The notes under the pieces: generated by a model
Databases searched by the model: none
What the model was told of the DNA's origin: nothing
What the model saw: the letters and a program-made list of their open reading frames with translations, nothing else
Shown here: positions 18,831-27,957 of the stretch, piece by piece
How the letters are laid out: each line of letters opens with the position of its first letter
Numbering within the stretch: the first letter of the stretch is position 1
Position numbers and translations under genes: made by a program
Origin: Massilia mucilaginosa
GTDB lineage: Bacteria; Pseudomonadota; Gammaproteobacteria; Burkholderiales; Burkholderiaceae_D
Direction: 5' to 3'
Length of the DNA: 64,000 nt
NCBI RefSeq assembly: GCF_011682145.1
Contig: NZ_WHJH01000002.1
Span: forward strand, 1-64,000

Positions 18831-20540
18831 TTACATTTTTTCCGGCGCCGACACGCCGATCAGGGCCAGGCCGTTGCGCAGCACCTGGCGCGTGGCGACC
18901 ATCAGCGCCAGGCGCGCCAGCTTGAGGGCCTCGTCGTCGACCAGCACGCGCTCGGCAAAATAGAAGCTGTGCAGGTTGGCGGCCAGGTCGCGCAGGTAGA
19001 ACGCCACCTGGTGCGGACCGAGCTCGGTTTGGGCGCGCGCCAGCGTTTCCGGATACGCGGCCAGGGTCGCCAGCAGGGTCATCTCGGTCGGCGCGGTCAA
19101 GGGCGCCAGGTCGGCATTGGCCAGCGACGCGATCTCGCCGGTGAACTGCTCGAGCATGCGGCAGATGCGCGCGTGGGCGTACTGCACGTAATACACCGGG
19201 TTCTCGTCCGAGGTTTTCAGGGCGATGTCGACATCGAACACGAATTCGGTATCGGCCTTGCGCGAGATGAGGAAGAAGCGCACCGCGTCGCGGCCCTTGG
19301 CGATGTCGCCGTCGCCCGACCATTCGATCAGGTCGCGCACGGTCACGTAGGAACCGGCGCGCTTGGAGATCTTGACCTCTTCACCGTTCTTCATCACGGT
19401 GACCATTTTGTGCAGCACGTAGTCGGGGTAGCCCTGCGGGATCTCCATGCCGACCGCCTGCAGGCCGGCGCGCACGCGCGCGATGGTGCCGTGGTGGTCG
19501 CTGCCCTGGATGTTGATGGCCTGGGTGAAGCCGCGCTGCCACTTGACGATGTGGTACGCCACGTCCGGCACGAAGTAGGTGAAGCCGCCTTCGGACTTGC
19601 GCATCACGCGGTCCTTGTCGTCGCCGTAGTCGGTGGTGCGCAGCCACAGCGCGCCATCCAGTTCGTAGGTCTTGCCGGCCTTGATGAGCGCCTCGACCGC
19701 CTTCTCGACTTTGCCGTCGGCGTACAGGGACGACTCCAGGTAGTAATTATCGAACTTCACGCCGAAGGCTTGCAGGTCGATATCCTGCTCGTTGCGCAGG
19801 TAGGTGACGGCGAACGGGCGGATCGAATCGAGGTCCTCGACCTTGCCGCTGGCGGTGGCGGGCAGGCCGTCGCTGGCCGAGACGGTTTTGCCGGCCAGGT
19901 AATCGTTGGCGATATCGGCGATGTAGTCGCCGTTGTAGGCCGACTCCGGCCATTCGGCGTCGCCCGGCTTGAAGCCGCGCGCGCGCGCCTGGACCGAATT
20001 GGCCAGGGTAGCGATCTGCACGCCGGCGTCGTTGTAATAGAACTCGCGGGTGACCGCATAGCCCTGGGCGTCGAACAGGGCGGCGAGGGCGTCGCCCAGC
20101 GCGGCCTGGCGGCCGTGGCCGACGTGCAGCGGGCCGGTCGGGTTGGCCGAGACGAATTCGAGGATCACCTTCTTGCCGGCGCCGGCATCGCTGCGGCCGA
20201 ACGCCTGGCCTTCGGCGAGGATGGCCTTGACCACCGACTGCTTGGCGCAAGCGGCAACGCGCAGGTTGATGAAACCGGGGCCGGCGATATCGGCGCTGTC
20301 GATGAGCGCCTTGCCGGCCGGGTTTTCGAGCAGGGAAGCGACGATTTTCTGGGCCAGTTCGCGCGGGTTCATCTTGAGCTGCTTGGCCAGCTGCATGGCG
20401 ATATTGCAGGCGATGTCGCCGTGCGACGGATCGCGCGGGCGCTCGAGGACGACTGACGGCGTGATGCCGGTGCCATCGAGGACAGGGGCGAGGGCGGCCT
20501 GGAACAGGGCGGCGATTTCTTGTTTTTGTGAGGCGAGCAT
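18831..20540 (-). CDS. argS: Arginyl-tRNA synthetase
   Basis: 569 aa, class I synthetase. The HIGH-type motif is [17 protein letters not shown] near residues 124-140. The N-terminal Add-1 domain covers residues 1-110, and the C-terminal DALR anticodon-binding domain contains [13 protein letters not shown] and ends PEKM. Family-typical length. Likely first gene of the minus-strand run argS-SPOR-dsbA-SDR-birA-coaX-SPOR, whose gaps never exceed 24 bp. Confidence 0.97.
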   Translation of the reverse strand: MLASQKQEIAALFQAALAPVLDGTGITPSVVLERPRDPSHGDIACNIAMQLAKQLKMNPRELAQKIVASLLENPAGKALIDSADIAGPGFINLRVAACAKQSVVKAILAEGQAFGRSDAGAGKKVILEFVSANPTGPLHVGHGRQAALGDALAALFDAQGYAVTREFYYNDAGVQIATLANSVQARARGFKPGDAEWPESAYNGDYIADIANDYLAGKTVSASDGLPATASGKVEDLDSIRPFAVTYLRNEQDIDLQAFGVKFDNYYLESSLYADGKVEKAVEALIKAGKTYELDGALWLRTTDYGDDKDRVMRKSEGGFTYFVPDVAYHIVKWQRGFTQAINIQGSDHHGTIARVRAGLQAVGMEIPQGYPDYVLHKMVTVMKNGEEVKISKRAGSYVTVRDLIEWSGDGDIAKGRDAVRFFLISRKADTEFVFDVDIALKTSDENPVYYVQYAHARICRMLEQFTGEIASLANADLAPLTAPTEMTLLATLAAYPETLARAQTELGPHQVAFYLRDLAANLHSFYFAERVLVDDEALKLARLALMVATRQVLRNGLALIGVSAPEKM

Positions 20541-20686
20541 GAGAGTTGATCTGTAGAGTGGTCGAGCGGTGGCAGTGCCACGGGCAATAGTGGCTCAATT
20601 ATACTGGTTTGCCGCCCCTCTGAGTCCGCCCTCGCAGCCCATCGACAACGCCCCCGCCCGCAACAGTCCCCCAGCCGGGGTCCGCC
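20541..20686. other. argS upstream region
   Basis: Start of the 468-bp gap between divergent argS and rsmB. It holds the argS promoter region (TTATACTGG near 20600 on the plus strand is AT-rich amid GC-rich DNA) and a first weak copy of the GGGGTC repeat near 20675. No gene was seen. Confidence 0.4.
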
Positions 20687-20879
20687 CAACCGGGGTCAGA
20701 GCTCTCCAACCGGGGTCAGAGCTCTGATTAGCAACGAAATTACGTCGAGCATTGGTTTTGGCCCTGACGAATCCGCTTGAACGCCATGCGCAGGACCGCA
20801 GTGCCCGGGAAGCCACCTTTGCGCGCGCATTAATGTTGATTCAAGTAAAAATATTTCTATTTAGAGCTCTGACCCCGGT
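20687..20879. mobile_element. Repeat-flanked element with a possible RAYT transposase remnant
   Basis: CAACCGGGGTCAGAGCTCT occurs twice directly (20687-20705, 20707-20725) and once as a perfect 19-bp inverted copy (20861-20879). The about 135 bp between, read on the minus strand from the ATG at 20831, begin MARAK and in a shifted frame give LPGHC, weakly like the first residues of REP-associated tyrosine (Y1) transposases. The rest is eroded. It looks like a MITE or REP-type element left by such a transposase. The RAYT link is tentative; the repeats are certain. Confidence 0.6.
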
Positions 20880-21008
20880 TGTAGGACTTTATGTTGAACA
20901 GTCGTTGGGCGTTGGAAGAATGTGTTGTCATAAAGGATCGTTTAAGCCTGTGCGGGGGCTAAACCGGTACAATTGCGCCTTTATTAAGTAGCTGAGCTGA
21001 CCCCGACC

Positions 21009-22430
21009 ATGACGAACAAGCGCCCGACGCTCTCCATCAAACCCGCCGCCGCCAAGACCACCAAGCCGGCCGCGCCGCGCATGCGCGCGAGTTATGAGGT
21101 CAAACCGGTGCTCCAGCCCGGCTACCGCCCCGACTTGAAACCCGATTCGCTCGCGCTGTGCCTGCTCGGCGCGGCGAACGCCGTGGCCCAGGTGCGCGCC
21201 GGCGCCGCCTTGCCGCAGGCGCTCTTGACCGCCTTCGGCGTCACCGCCGCCGCGCCCCAGGCGCGCGGGGCGATCCAGGATATCGCTTACCGCACCATGC
21301 GCCAGCTCGGCCGCAGCGAAACCCTGCTCGGGCTGATGACGTCCAAGGCGCCCGAGCCGCCCATGCTGGCCAGCCTGCTGTGCTGCGCGCTGACCCTGAT
21401 CGATACGCCGGACGGCGCCGAGCCGCCCTACGAAGTGTTTACCGTGGTCGACCAGGCCGTCACGGTCGCCAGTTCGCATCCCGACATGGCGCACGCCAAG
21501 GGCATGGTCAACGCCGTGCTGCGCCGCTTCCTGCGCGAGCGCGAAGAGCTGCTCAAGACCGCGCTGATGCAGCCGGTGGCGCAGTTCAATTATCCGCAGT
21601 GGTGGATCGATGCCGCCAAGGCTGCTTATCCGGGCAACTGGCAAGCCATCCTGGCGGCCGGCAATGCCCAGCCGCCGCTGACCTTGCGCGTGAACCAGCG
21701 CAAGACCACGGTCGAGGCATACATCCAGTTGCTGGCCGACGCCGGCATGGGCGCCACGCAAATCGGCCCGTCCGCGGTGCGCCTCGACAAGGCGCTGGGC
21801 GTGGCCCTGATTCCCGGTTTCGACGAGGGCCTCGCTTCGGTGCAGGATGCCGGCGCCCAGCTGGCCGCGCCGCTGCTCGATGTGCAGGACGGCATGCGCG
21901 TGCTCGATGCCTGCGCGGCGCCGGGCGGCAAGACCTGCCACCTGCTGGAACTGGCGCAGCTGGACCTGACCGCGCTCGACTCGGACCCCAAGCGCCTCGA
22001 GCGCGTCGGCGAGAACCTGGAGCGGCTCGCTTTGAGCGCGACCCTGAAAGCTTTCGAAGCCCAGACCAGCGTCTGGTGGGACGGCCAGCAGTTCGACCGC
22101 ATCCTGGCCGACGTGCCGTGCACGGCGTCGGGCATCGTGCGGCGCCACCCGGACATCCGCTGGTTGCGGCGCAAGGGCGACGCTCTCCAACTTGCAACAC
22201 TTTCGGCCAAAATTCTCGACAACCTTTGGCAGATGCTGCGCCCGAATGGTAAATTGCTGTTCGTGACATGTTCGCTCTGGCCCCAGGAATCGGAGGCGCA
22301 GGCCGCCGCATTCGCGGTGCGCCACAACGCGACCCGCCTCGCCGCGCCGGGACAGTTGCTTCCGACCGGCACCGCCGTGCAGGATCATGACGGTTTGTTC
22401 TACGCCCTGTTTCAAAAAAACGCGACGTAA
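21009..22430 (+). CDS. rsmB: 16S rRNA m5C967 methyltransferase RsmB
   Basis: 473 aa. SAM-dependent methylation of C967 in 16S rRNA. Lys/Ala-rich N-terminal extension (1-45), NusB-like helical RNA-binding domain (about 50-190), then the Rossmann methyltransferase: DACAAPGGKTCHLLEL (SAM loop), ALDSDPKRL, and VPCTASGIVRRHPDIRW with the catalytic Cys. The C-terminus LFVTCSLWPQESEAQ holds the second conserved Cys. First gene of the run through the NtrY-like kinase. Confidence 0.95.
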   Translation: MTNKRPTLSIKPAAAKTTKPAAPRMRASYEVKPVLQPGYRPDLKPDSLALCLLGAANAVAQVRAGAALPQALLTAFGVTAAAPQARGAIQDIAYRTMRQLGRSETLLGLMTSKAPEPPMLASLLCCALTLIDTPDGAEPPYEVFTVVDQAVTVASSHPDMAHAKGMVNAVLRRFLREREELLKTALMQPVAQFNYPQWWIDAAKAAYPGNWQAILAAGNAQPPLTLRVNQRKTTVEAYIQLLADAGMGATQIGPSAVRLDKALGVALIPGFDEGLASVQDAGAQLAAPLLDVQDGMRVLDACAAPGGKTCHLLELAQLDLTALDSDPKRLERVGENLERLALSATLKAFEAQTSVWWDGQQFDRILADVPCTASGIVRRHPDIRWLRRKGDALQLATLSAKILDNLWQMLRPNGKLLFVTCSLWPQESEAQAAAFAVRHNATRLAAPGQLLPTGTAVQDHDGLFYALFQKNAT

Positions 22431-22473
22431 CGGGTCCTTCGACTATGCGAACTTTTAAGGCTCTGGCCCTCCT

Positions 22474-23049
22474 GTGACATTACGATTTTTCCGACTCCTG
22501 GCCTGCCAGCTGCTGCTGATGTTCGCGTCCGCGTGCGCGTTCGTGCCGGCATGGGCGGCGGACGTGGTCGATGTCACGCATGCGCATATCGAGGCGACCG
22601 ACGATGGCTACCGCCTCGCGGCCAGCTATGCGTTCGATCTGAACGAGGGCCTGGAAGACGCCATCAAGCATGGCGTGCAGCTGTACTTCACCACCGAAAT
22701 TGAACTGACCCGCCCGCGCTGGTACTGGTATGACGACAAGGCGGTTTCGGCGCGCCAGACCATCCGCATCTGGTATAACGTACTGACCCGCCAGTACCAT
22801 GTGTCGACCCTGGGCAGCATGGCGCAGAGCTTTCCGACCCTGGAAGACGCGATGGTGCTGATCCGCCGCCCCAGCCGCTGGGTGATCGCGCCGAAAACCG
22901 CGCTCAAGCGCGGCGAAACCTATAACGTCACCCTGCGCATGTTCATGGACCGCCAACTGCTGCCCAAGCCGATGCAGGTCAACGCGCTCAATAATTCCGA
23001 CTGGCGCCTGGCTTCCAAGAACAAGACCTTCCCCTACACGGCGGAATGA
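22474..23049 (+). CDS. DUF4390 domain protein
   Basis: 191 aa, GTG start. Signal peptide (residues about 1-28, LACQLLLMFASACAFVPAWA), so probably periplasmic. The DUF4390 body has VTHAHIEATDDGYRLAASYAF, LYFTTEIELTRPRWYWYDD and RQYHVSTLGSMAQSF. The rsmB-DUF4390-ntrY order is conserved in betaproteobacteria. Function unknown; the context links it to the envelope sensor kinase 33 bp downstream. Confidence 0.88.
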   Translation: MTLRFFRLLACQLLLMFASACAFVPAWAADVVDVTHAHIEATDDGYRLAASYAFDLNEGLEDAIKHGVQLYFTTEIELTRPRWYWYDDKAVSARQTIRIWYNVLTRQYHVSTLGSMAQSFPTLEDAMVLIRRPSRWVIAPKTALKRGETYNVTLRMFMDRQLLPKPMQVNALNNSDWRLASKNKTFPYTAE

Positions 23050-23082
23050 ACAAAGCGGCGCAATGAAAAAAGTGGAACCAGC

Positions 23083-25380
23083 GTGAAACAGGTCTTGCGC
23101 TATGCGGTGATGGTCGGTGCCGCCGTCGTCAGCATCCTGCTGTTCCTGCTCGCCTCCGCCTCCGACAATTCGGGCTTCTTCGACCGTTACTACACCTGGC
23201 TGCTGGGCCTGAACGCGGCGGTGGCCGGCGCGCTGCTGGTGTTCGTGGTGGTGGCGCTGGCGCGCCTGTATTCGCGCTACAAGAGCGGCAAGTTCGGCTC
23301 GCGCCTGATGACCCGCCTGGTGCTGCTGTTCGCCGGCATCGGCATCTTGCCGGGGCTGGTGATCTTCCTGGTCTCGGTGCAGTTCGTGTCGAATTCGATC
23401 GAGTCCTGGTTCAACGTCAAGATCGAAGCGGCGCTCGAATCGGGCGTGAGCCTGGGCGTGGCCGCGCTCGACCAGGCGCGCAGCGAACTGGGGGAGATCG
23501 GCGAGATCAGCGCGGCCACCATCGCCGGCCAGGAAGAAGTGGCGGCGCACGATATCCTCACGCGCCTGGTGCAGGACCAGGAAGGGATGCTGAGCGTGGT
23601 GATCATCGGCCAGGATGGCAAATTGATCACCAGCGCGGCCGCCCCGCGCGTGGACCTGAAGGCCGACATGCCGACGCCGGCCATGCTGTTGCAGGCGGTG
23701 ATGCCGGGCGGGTACTCGGTGGCCGAGGGCGGGGTCGAGCGCGATTTCAAGGATGCCAGCGGCAACCACGGGGCCGCCTCGAGCGCGCTCGATGGCGCCA
23801 CCAGCCTGCGCCTGCGCGTGGTGCTGGCCATTCCCGAGCCGCCCGGGGCCGCGCCGCGCTTTTTGCAGCTGATCCAGGCGGTGCCGGTCAAGCTGGCGAT
23901 CAATGCCGAGGTGCTGCGCACCGCGTACAGCGAGTACCAGGAGCGCTTCGTGGCGCGCACCGGCCTGCGCAAGATGTATATCGAGACGCTCACGCTGACC
24001 TTGCTGCTGGCGATCTTCGGGGCGATTGCCAGTGCCTTCGTGATCGCCGGCAAACTGGCGCAGCCGCTGCTGGTGCTGGCCGAGGGCACGCGCGCGGTGG
24101 CCGAGGGCGACCTGTCGCCGCGCCCGATCGTGGCCACCTCGGATGAACTGGGCACCCTCACGCAATCATTCAATACCATGACCGGCCAGCTGTTCGAGGC
24201 GCGCAGCGCGGTCGAGCGCAACCGCGCCGCCCTGCAGAGCGCCAAGGCGCACCTGGAGTCGGTGCTGGAAAATATGTCGGCCGGGGTGATCGTGCTGGAC
24301 GCCGACTCGAAACTGGTCAGTTCGAACGAGGCGGTCGAGCGCATCCTGCAGCACGACGTGGCCGGCCACATGGGCATGGCGCTGGCCGCGATCGACGGGC
24401 TCGAGGTGTTCGCGCAAGCCATCGCCAAGGCCTTTTCGACCCAGAGCGCGCAGAGCGCGGCCGGTTCGGCGCGCAAGCGCAGCCACTGGCAGCAGGAGAT
24501 CGAAATCCCGCGCCGGCTCGGCACCAGCGACGACCATGACATCACCCTGCTGGCGCGCGGCTCGCGCCTGCCGGTGGGTGCCGGCAGCGGCTACATCGTG
24601 GTGTTCGACGATATTTCGGATGTGATCTCGGCGCAGCGCTCGATGGCCTGGGGAGAAGTGGCGCGCCGCCTGGCGCACGAGATCAAGAACCCGCTCACGC
24701 CGATCCAGCTGTCGGCCGAGCGCATGCAGATGAAGCTCGAGTCGCGCCTGCAAGGGACCGACCGCGACCTGCTCAACAAGGGCACGGCGACCATCGTCAA
24801 CCAGGTCGACGCCATGAAGCGCATGGTGGACGACTTCCGCGACTATGCCAAGGCGCCGCCGGCGGTGCTCGACAAGCTCGACCTGAACGCGCTGGTGGGC
24901 GAAATCCTGCATATGTACCTATCCGGCGACGAAAGCGATATTATTCATGCTGAGCTTGCCGATAACCTGCCGTCGGTGATGGGCGACGCCACCCAATTGC
25001 GCCAGGTGATCCATAACCTGCTGCAAAATGCCCAGGATGCGATGAGCGAGCGCGGGCCGGATGCACCGGCGGCGCGCATCGATATCACCACCGAGGCCAT
25101 TCATTACCAGGGTGCGAACGGGGCCGGGACCGCGGTGCGCTTGTCGATTGTCGATAACGGACCGGGATTCGCCCCTAAAATCCTGTCGCGCGCATTCGAG
25201 CCGTATGTCACCTCGAAAGTGCGCGGAACCGGGCTGGGACTGCCGATGGTGAAGAAAATCGTCGATGAACACGGCGGCAAGATCGAGATACAGAACCGGA
25301 GTGACGGAACTGGCGCGTCAGTGTTGATTTTACTGTTAAAGTTAGCACCGGCCAGCGTTGTGGCACAAGCGTTGAACTAA
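23083..25380 (+). CDS. NtrY-like membrane sensor histidine kinase
   Basis: 765 aa, GTG start. Four predicted N-terminal TM segments with a periplasmic loop (about 120-290), a HAMP region (about 325-375), a PAS-like segment (about 395-490), HisKA with H532 in RRLAHEIKNPLTP, and HATPase with N, G1 and G2 boxes (NLLQNAQDA, DNGPGF, GTGLGLPMV). Resembles NtrY of NtrYX, which senses nitrogen or redox/envelope signals. The partner receiver gene is 71 bp downstream. The signal is not deducible. Confidence 0.9.
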   Translation: MKQVLRYAVMVGAAVVSILLFLLASASDNSGFFDRYYTWLLGLNAAVAGALLVFVVVALARLYSRYKSGKFGSRLMTRLVLLFAGIGILPGLVIFLVSVQFVSNSIESWFNVKIEAALESGVSLGVAALDQARSELGEIGEISAATIAGQEEVAAHDILTRLVQDQEGMLSVVIIGQDGKLITSAAAPRVDLKADMPTPAMLLQAVMPGGYSVAEGGVERDFKDASGNHGAASSALDGATSLRLRVVLAIPEPPGAAPRFLQLIQAVPVKLAINAEVLRTAYSEYQERFVARTGLRKMYIETLTLTLLLAIFGAIASAFVIAGKLAQPLLVLAEGTRAVAEGDLSPRPIVATSDELGTLTQSFNTMTGQLFEARSAVERNRAALQSAKAHLESVLENMSAGVIVLDADSKLVSSNEAVERILQHDVAGHMGMALAAIDGLEVFAQAIAKAFSTQSAQSAAGSARKRSHWQQEIEIPRRLGTSDDHDITLLARGSRLPVGAGSGYIVVFDDISDVISAQRSMAWGEVARRLAHEIKNPLTPIQLSAERMQMKLESRLQGTDRDLLNKGTATIVNQVDAMKRMVDDFRDYAKAPPAVLDKLDLNALVGEILHMYLSGDESDIIHAELADNLPSVMGDATQLRQVIHNLLQNAQDAMSERGPDAPAARIDITTEAIHYQGANGAGTAVRLSIVDNGPGFAPKILSRAFEPYVTSKVRGTGLGLPMVKKIVDEHGGKIEIQNRSDGTGASVLILLLKLAPASVVAQALN

Positions 25381-25451
25381 GAATAAAATCGCGGCTGTGA
25401 GCGGTATGCGCTGCATGCCATTGGAGCGGGAAAAAAGAGGAAGGCAAACAC

Positions 25452-26171
25452 ATGGCAAACATTCTCGTAGTTGATGATGAAATGGGTATCCGGGAGTTAC
25501 TCTCGGAAATCTTGGGCGACGAAGGCCATGCAATCACGCTCGCTGAAAATGCGCAGCAGGCGCGCGATGCGCGCGCGGCGGGAGCACCGGACCTGGTGCT
25601 GCTCGATATCTGGATGCCGGACACCGACGGCGTCACCCTGCTCAAGGAGTGGCAGCGCGACGGCCTGCTGACCATGCCGGTCATCATGATGTCGGGTCAC
25701 GCGACCATCGATACGGCGGTCGAGGCAACCCGGATCGGCGCGCTCAACTTCCTCGAGAAGCCGATCGCGCTGCAAAAGTTGCTCAAGGCGGTGCAGCAGG
25801 GCCTGACACGGGCGCAGGAAGTGGTGCGCGCGCCGGTGATCGCGCCGCGTCCGATGCTGGCGCCCCAGCCCGAGGAAAGCCCGATGACGGCCTCGGCCAT
25901 GTTTTCGGCGCAAACCCCGCAGTCGGCCATCGCGCCGCGCATGGGCGGCATGCCGAACGGGGAAGGGCACGGCTTCAACCTGAGTTTCGACCTGCCGCTG
26001 CGCGAAGCGCGCGACGCCTTCGAGCGCATGTACTTCGAGCATCATCTGGGGCGCGAGGGCGGCAGCATGACCCGCGTGGCCGAAAAAACCGGGCTGGAAC
26101 GCACCCACCTGTACCGCAAGCTCAAGCAACTCGGCGTCGAGCCGGGCAAGCTGGCTAAAAAGAACGGATGA
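25452..26171 (+). CDS. NtrX-type response regulator without AAA+ domain
   Basis: 239 aa. An N-terminal receiver (1-120; D8/D9, phosphoacceptor D52 in LLDIWMPDTDG, K103 region EKPIALQK), a Pro/Ala/Met-rich linker (about 130-175), and a C-terminal Fis-type helix-turn-helix (LERTHLYRKLKQLGV). The sigma-54-interacting AAA+ ATPase of classical NtrX is missing, so it cannot activate sigma-54 promoters in the usual way. RBS GGAAGG lies just ahead of the start. Overlaps the next gene by 4 nt. Confidence 0.9.
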   Translation: MANILVVDDEMGIRELLSEILGDEGHAITLAENAQQARDARAAGAPDLVLLDIWMPDTDGVTLLKEWQRDGLLTMPVIMMSGHATIDTAVEATRIGALNFLEKPIALQKLLKAVQQGLTRAQEVVRAPVIAPRPMLAPQPEESPMTASAMFSAQTPQSAIAPRMGGMPNGEGHGFNLSFDLPLREARDAFERMYFEHHLGREGGSMTRVAEKTGLERTHLYRKLKQLGVEPGKLAKKNG

Positions 26172-26584
26172 GCTCACCCCCTGCGCGCCGCAGCGCCCTG
26201 ACCCTGGTCACGGGCGGCTCGGCGGCGCAGCGCGAGGCGGCCATCGCGGCGCGCCTGGCGCAGTTGTCATCCGGCGCCGGCCCCCAGGCGGCCGCTGCCG
26301 GCCAGCCGCACGGCGTCAGCGCCGTCCTGCTCGAAGGGTTGCCGTCCGGCCAAACCCTGCTTTCTCCTTCCGACTCCCTGCCTGTTCACCGAATCGCACC
26401 CGGATGCCTGTGCTGCACCGGCAATCTCGTTTTGCGTGTAACATTAAACCGGATCCTGCGTCTGCGCCCCGACCGGCTGTTCATCGGGCTGGCCGCCACG
26501 GACCACCTTGATCAGTTGCGATCGTGGCTGCAAGACCCGCCATACGATCAGCTGTTGGAACTGACAGCGGACCTGCGCACTTGA
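26168..26584 (+). CDS. CobW/P47K-like protein with a degenerate P-loop
   Basis: 138 aa. The middle carries PGCLCCTGNLVLRVTLNRIL, like the GCxCC metal-binding motif and following helix of COG0523/CobW GTPases, and RLFIGLAATDHLDQLRSWL fits the strand after it. The N-terminus VTGGSAAQREAAI replaces the GxxGxGKT/S Walker A, so nucleotide binding is doubtful, and the protein is far shorter than the about 300-residue family. ATGA overlap with the response regulator suggests coupled translation. Function unknown. Confidence 0.6.
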   Translation: MSSPPARRSALTLVTGGSAAQREAAIAARLAQLSSGAGPQAAAAGQPHGVSAVLLEGLPSGQTLLSPSDSLPVHRIAPGCLCCTGNLVLRVTLNRILRLRPDRLFIGLAATDHLDQLRSWLQDPPYDQLLELTADLRT

Positions 26585-26653
26585 AATCGGTCCGCATAGC
26601 CCCACCTGTTCTGTTGAGCACAGTGGAAAGTCTGATCGAGCGAAGGAGCAATA

Positions 26654-26911
26654 ATGAACATGATTTACAACAGTGAACAGTACAGTGTGGTCGAATTCGG
26701 CGTCGATCACAATCTCGAAGCCCTGCGCTTCGGCGGCTATGAAATCGTCGACAAATCCGGTCGCCGGGAAGCTTTTATCGGCGGCAAACTTGCGCAATCG
26801 TTCAGGCGCGACGTCAACAACCTGATCGCCAGCGAACCGACCATGGAAGAGATCGATGACTTCCTGGGTTCGTACGACTCGCTGATGAGCCAACCGGTGC
26901 TGCTGCACTAA
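26654..26911 (+). CDS. DUF3567 family protein
   Basis: 85 aa. MNMIYNSEQYSVVEFG at the start and GGYEIVDKSGRREAFIGG in the middle are typical of DUF3567, a small soluble family restricted mainly to betaproteobacteria. GGAGCAATA lies just before the ATG. Function unknown. Standing 70 bp after the CobW-like gene, it may share its transcript. Confidence 0.88.
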   Translation: MNMIYNSEQYSVVEFGVDHNLEALRFGGYEIVDKSGRREAFIGGKLAQSFRRDVNNLIASEPTMEEIDDFLGSYDSLMSQPVLLH

Positions 26912-27113
26912 TTCTTGCGCTAATTCCCGCAGGGCGGCAGGCCGTCCGCCGCCTGTTGCGCGGGCTCTCTGCCACTGCCGGGCCGGATCGCCCGCGCCTG
27001 GCCCTCGTGCCGCAGCAGGCAGCTGCCGCCGGGGGCCGCCATGTCGGCGACGCGCCCGTTTTTCCCACCGGCCAGCGCCTCAGCTTGCCTCACGAACATG
27101 GTATTCTTGCGCC

Positions 27114-27887
27114 ATGTGCCAACTCCTCGGAATGAACTGCAATGTCCCTACCGACATTGTTTTTAGCTTTACCGGCTTCGCCATGCGTGGCGGCCGCACC
27201 GATACCCACCACGATGGCTGGGGCATCGCGTTCTTCGAAGGCGCCGGCGTGCGCCATTTCGTCGACCACCAGGCGGCGGTCGAGTCCCCTGTGGCCGAAC
27301 TGATCAAGCGCTATCCCATCAAATCCCGGAATGTGATTGCGCACATCCGCAAGGCGACCCAGGGTCATGTTGCCTTGGAAAACTGCCACCCCTTCGTGCG
27401 CGAACTGTGGGGCCGCTACTGGGTGTTCGCCCACAACGGCGACCTCAAGGAGTTCGCGCCGACCCTGAACGGCCCCTACCGCCCGGTCGGCAGCACCGAC
27501 AGCGAACAAGCCTTTTGCTTCCTGCTGCAGGAATTGCGCGCGCGCTTCGGCGACACGCCGCCCGCGCTGCCGGTGCTGCGCGCGGCATTGCAGGAACTGG
27601 TGGCCGCGGTGGCCGTGCACGGCACCTTCAACCTGATGCTGTCGGACGGCTCGGCCCTGTTCGTGCATTGCTCCACCAAGCTGCATTACGTGGTGCGCCA
27701 GCATCCGTTTGTCACCGCCAGCCTGTCCGATGAAGATGTCAGCGTTGATTTTTCTCAAGTCACGACCCCGGCAGACCGGGTAGCCATTATCGTCACCGAA
27801 CCCCTGACCACCAACGAACAGTGGACCGCCTTCGCTCCCGGCGAGTTCAAAGTGTTCGTGGATGGAATGTCAATACAGGAGCGCTAA
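27114..27887 (+). CDS. Class II glutamine amidotransferase (YafJ-like)
   Basis: 257 aa. N-terminal nucleophile hydrolase fold: MCQLLGMNCNVP puts Cys2 as the nucleophile after Met removal; RGGRTDTHHDGWGIAFF, HIRKATQGHV and WVFAHNGDL are the conserved glutaminase motifs, and GSTDSEQAFCFLL follows. No synthetase domain is attached, so the acceptor is unknown; the YafJ/EgtC group includes gamma-glutamyl hydrolases. 203 bp separate it from DUF3567 without any further gene. Confidence 0.88.
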   Translation: MCQLLGMNCNVPTDIVFSFTGFAMRGGRTDTHHDGWGIAFFEGAGVRHFVDHQAAVESPVAELIKRYPIKSRNVIAHIRKATQGHVALENCHPFVRELWGRYWVFAHNGDLKEFAPTLNGPYRPVGSTDSEQAFCFLLQELRARFGDTPPALPVLRAALQELVAAVAVHGTFNLMLSDGSALFVHCSTKLHYVVRQHPFVTASLSDEDVSVDFSQVTTPADRVAIIVTEPLTTNEQWTAFAPGEFKVFVDGMSIQER

Positions 27888-27957
27888 GTATTTCCTCCAC
27901 GCACTGGTATTAATTAGGTTACATTACCGGCTGTTATTATTGATATTTACAGGACAG

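Noticed and set aside
17973-20456. 827-codon open frame on the plus strand
   Set aside because: Antisense of dsbA, the SPOR gene and argS, crossing all three.
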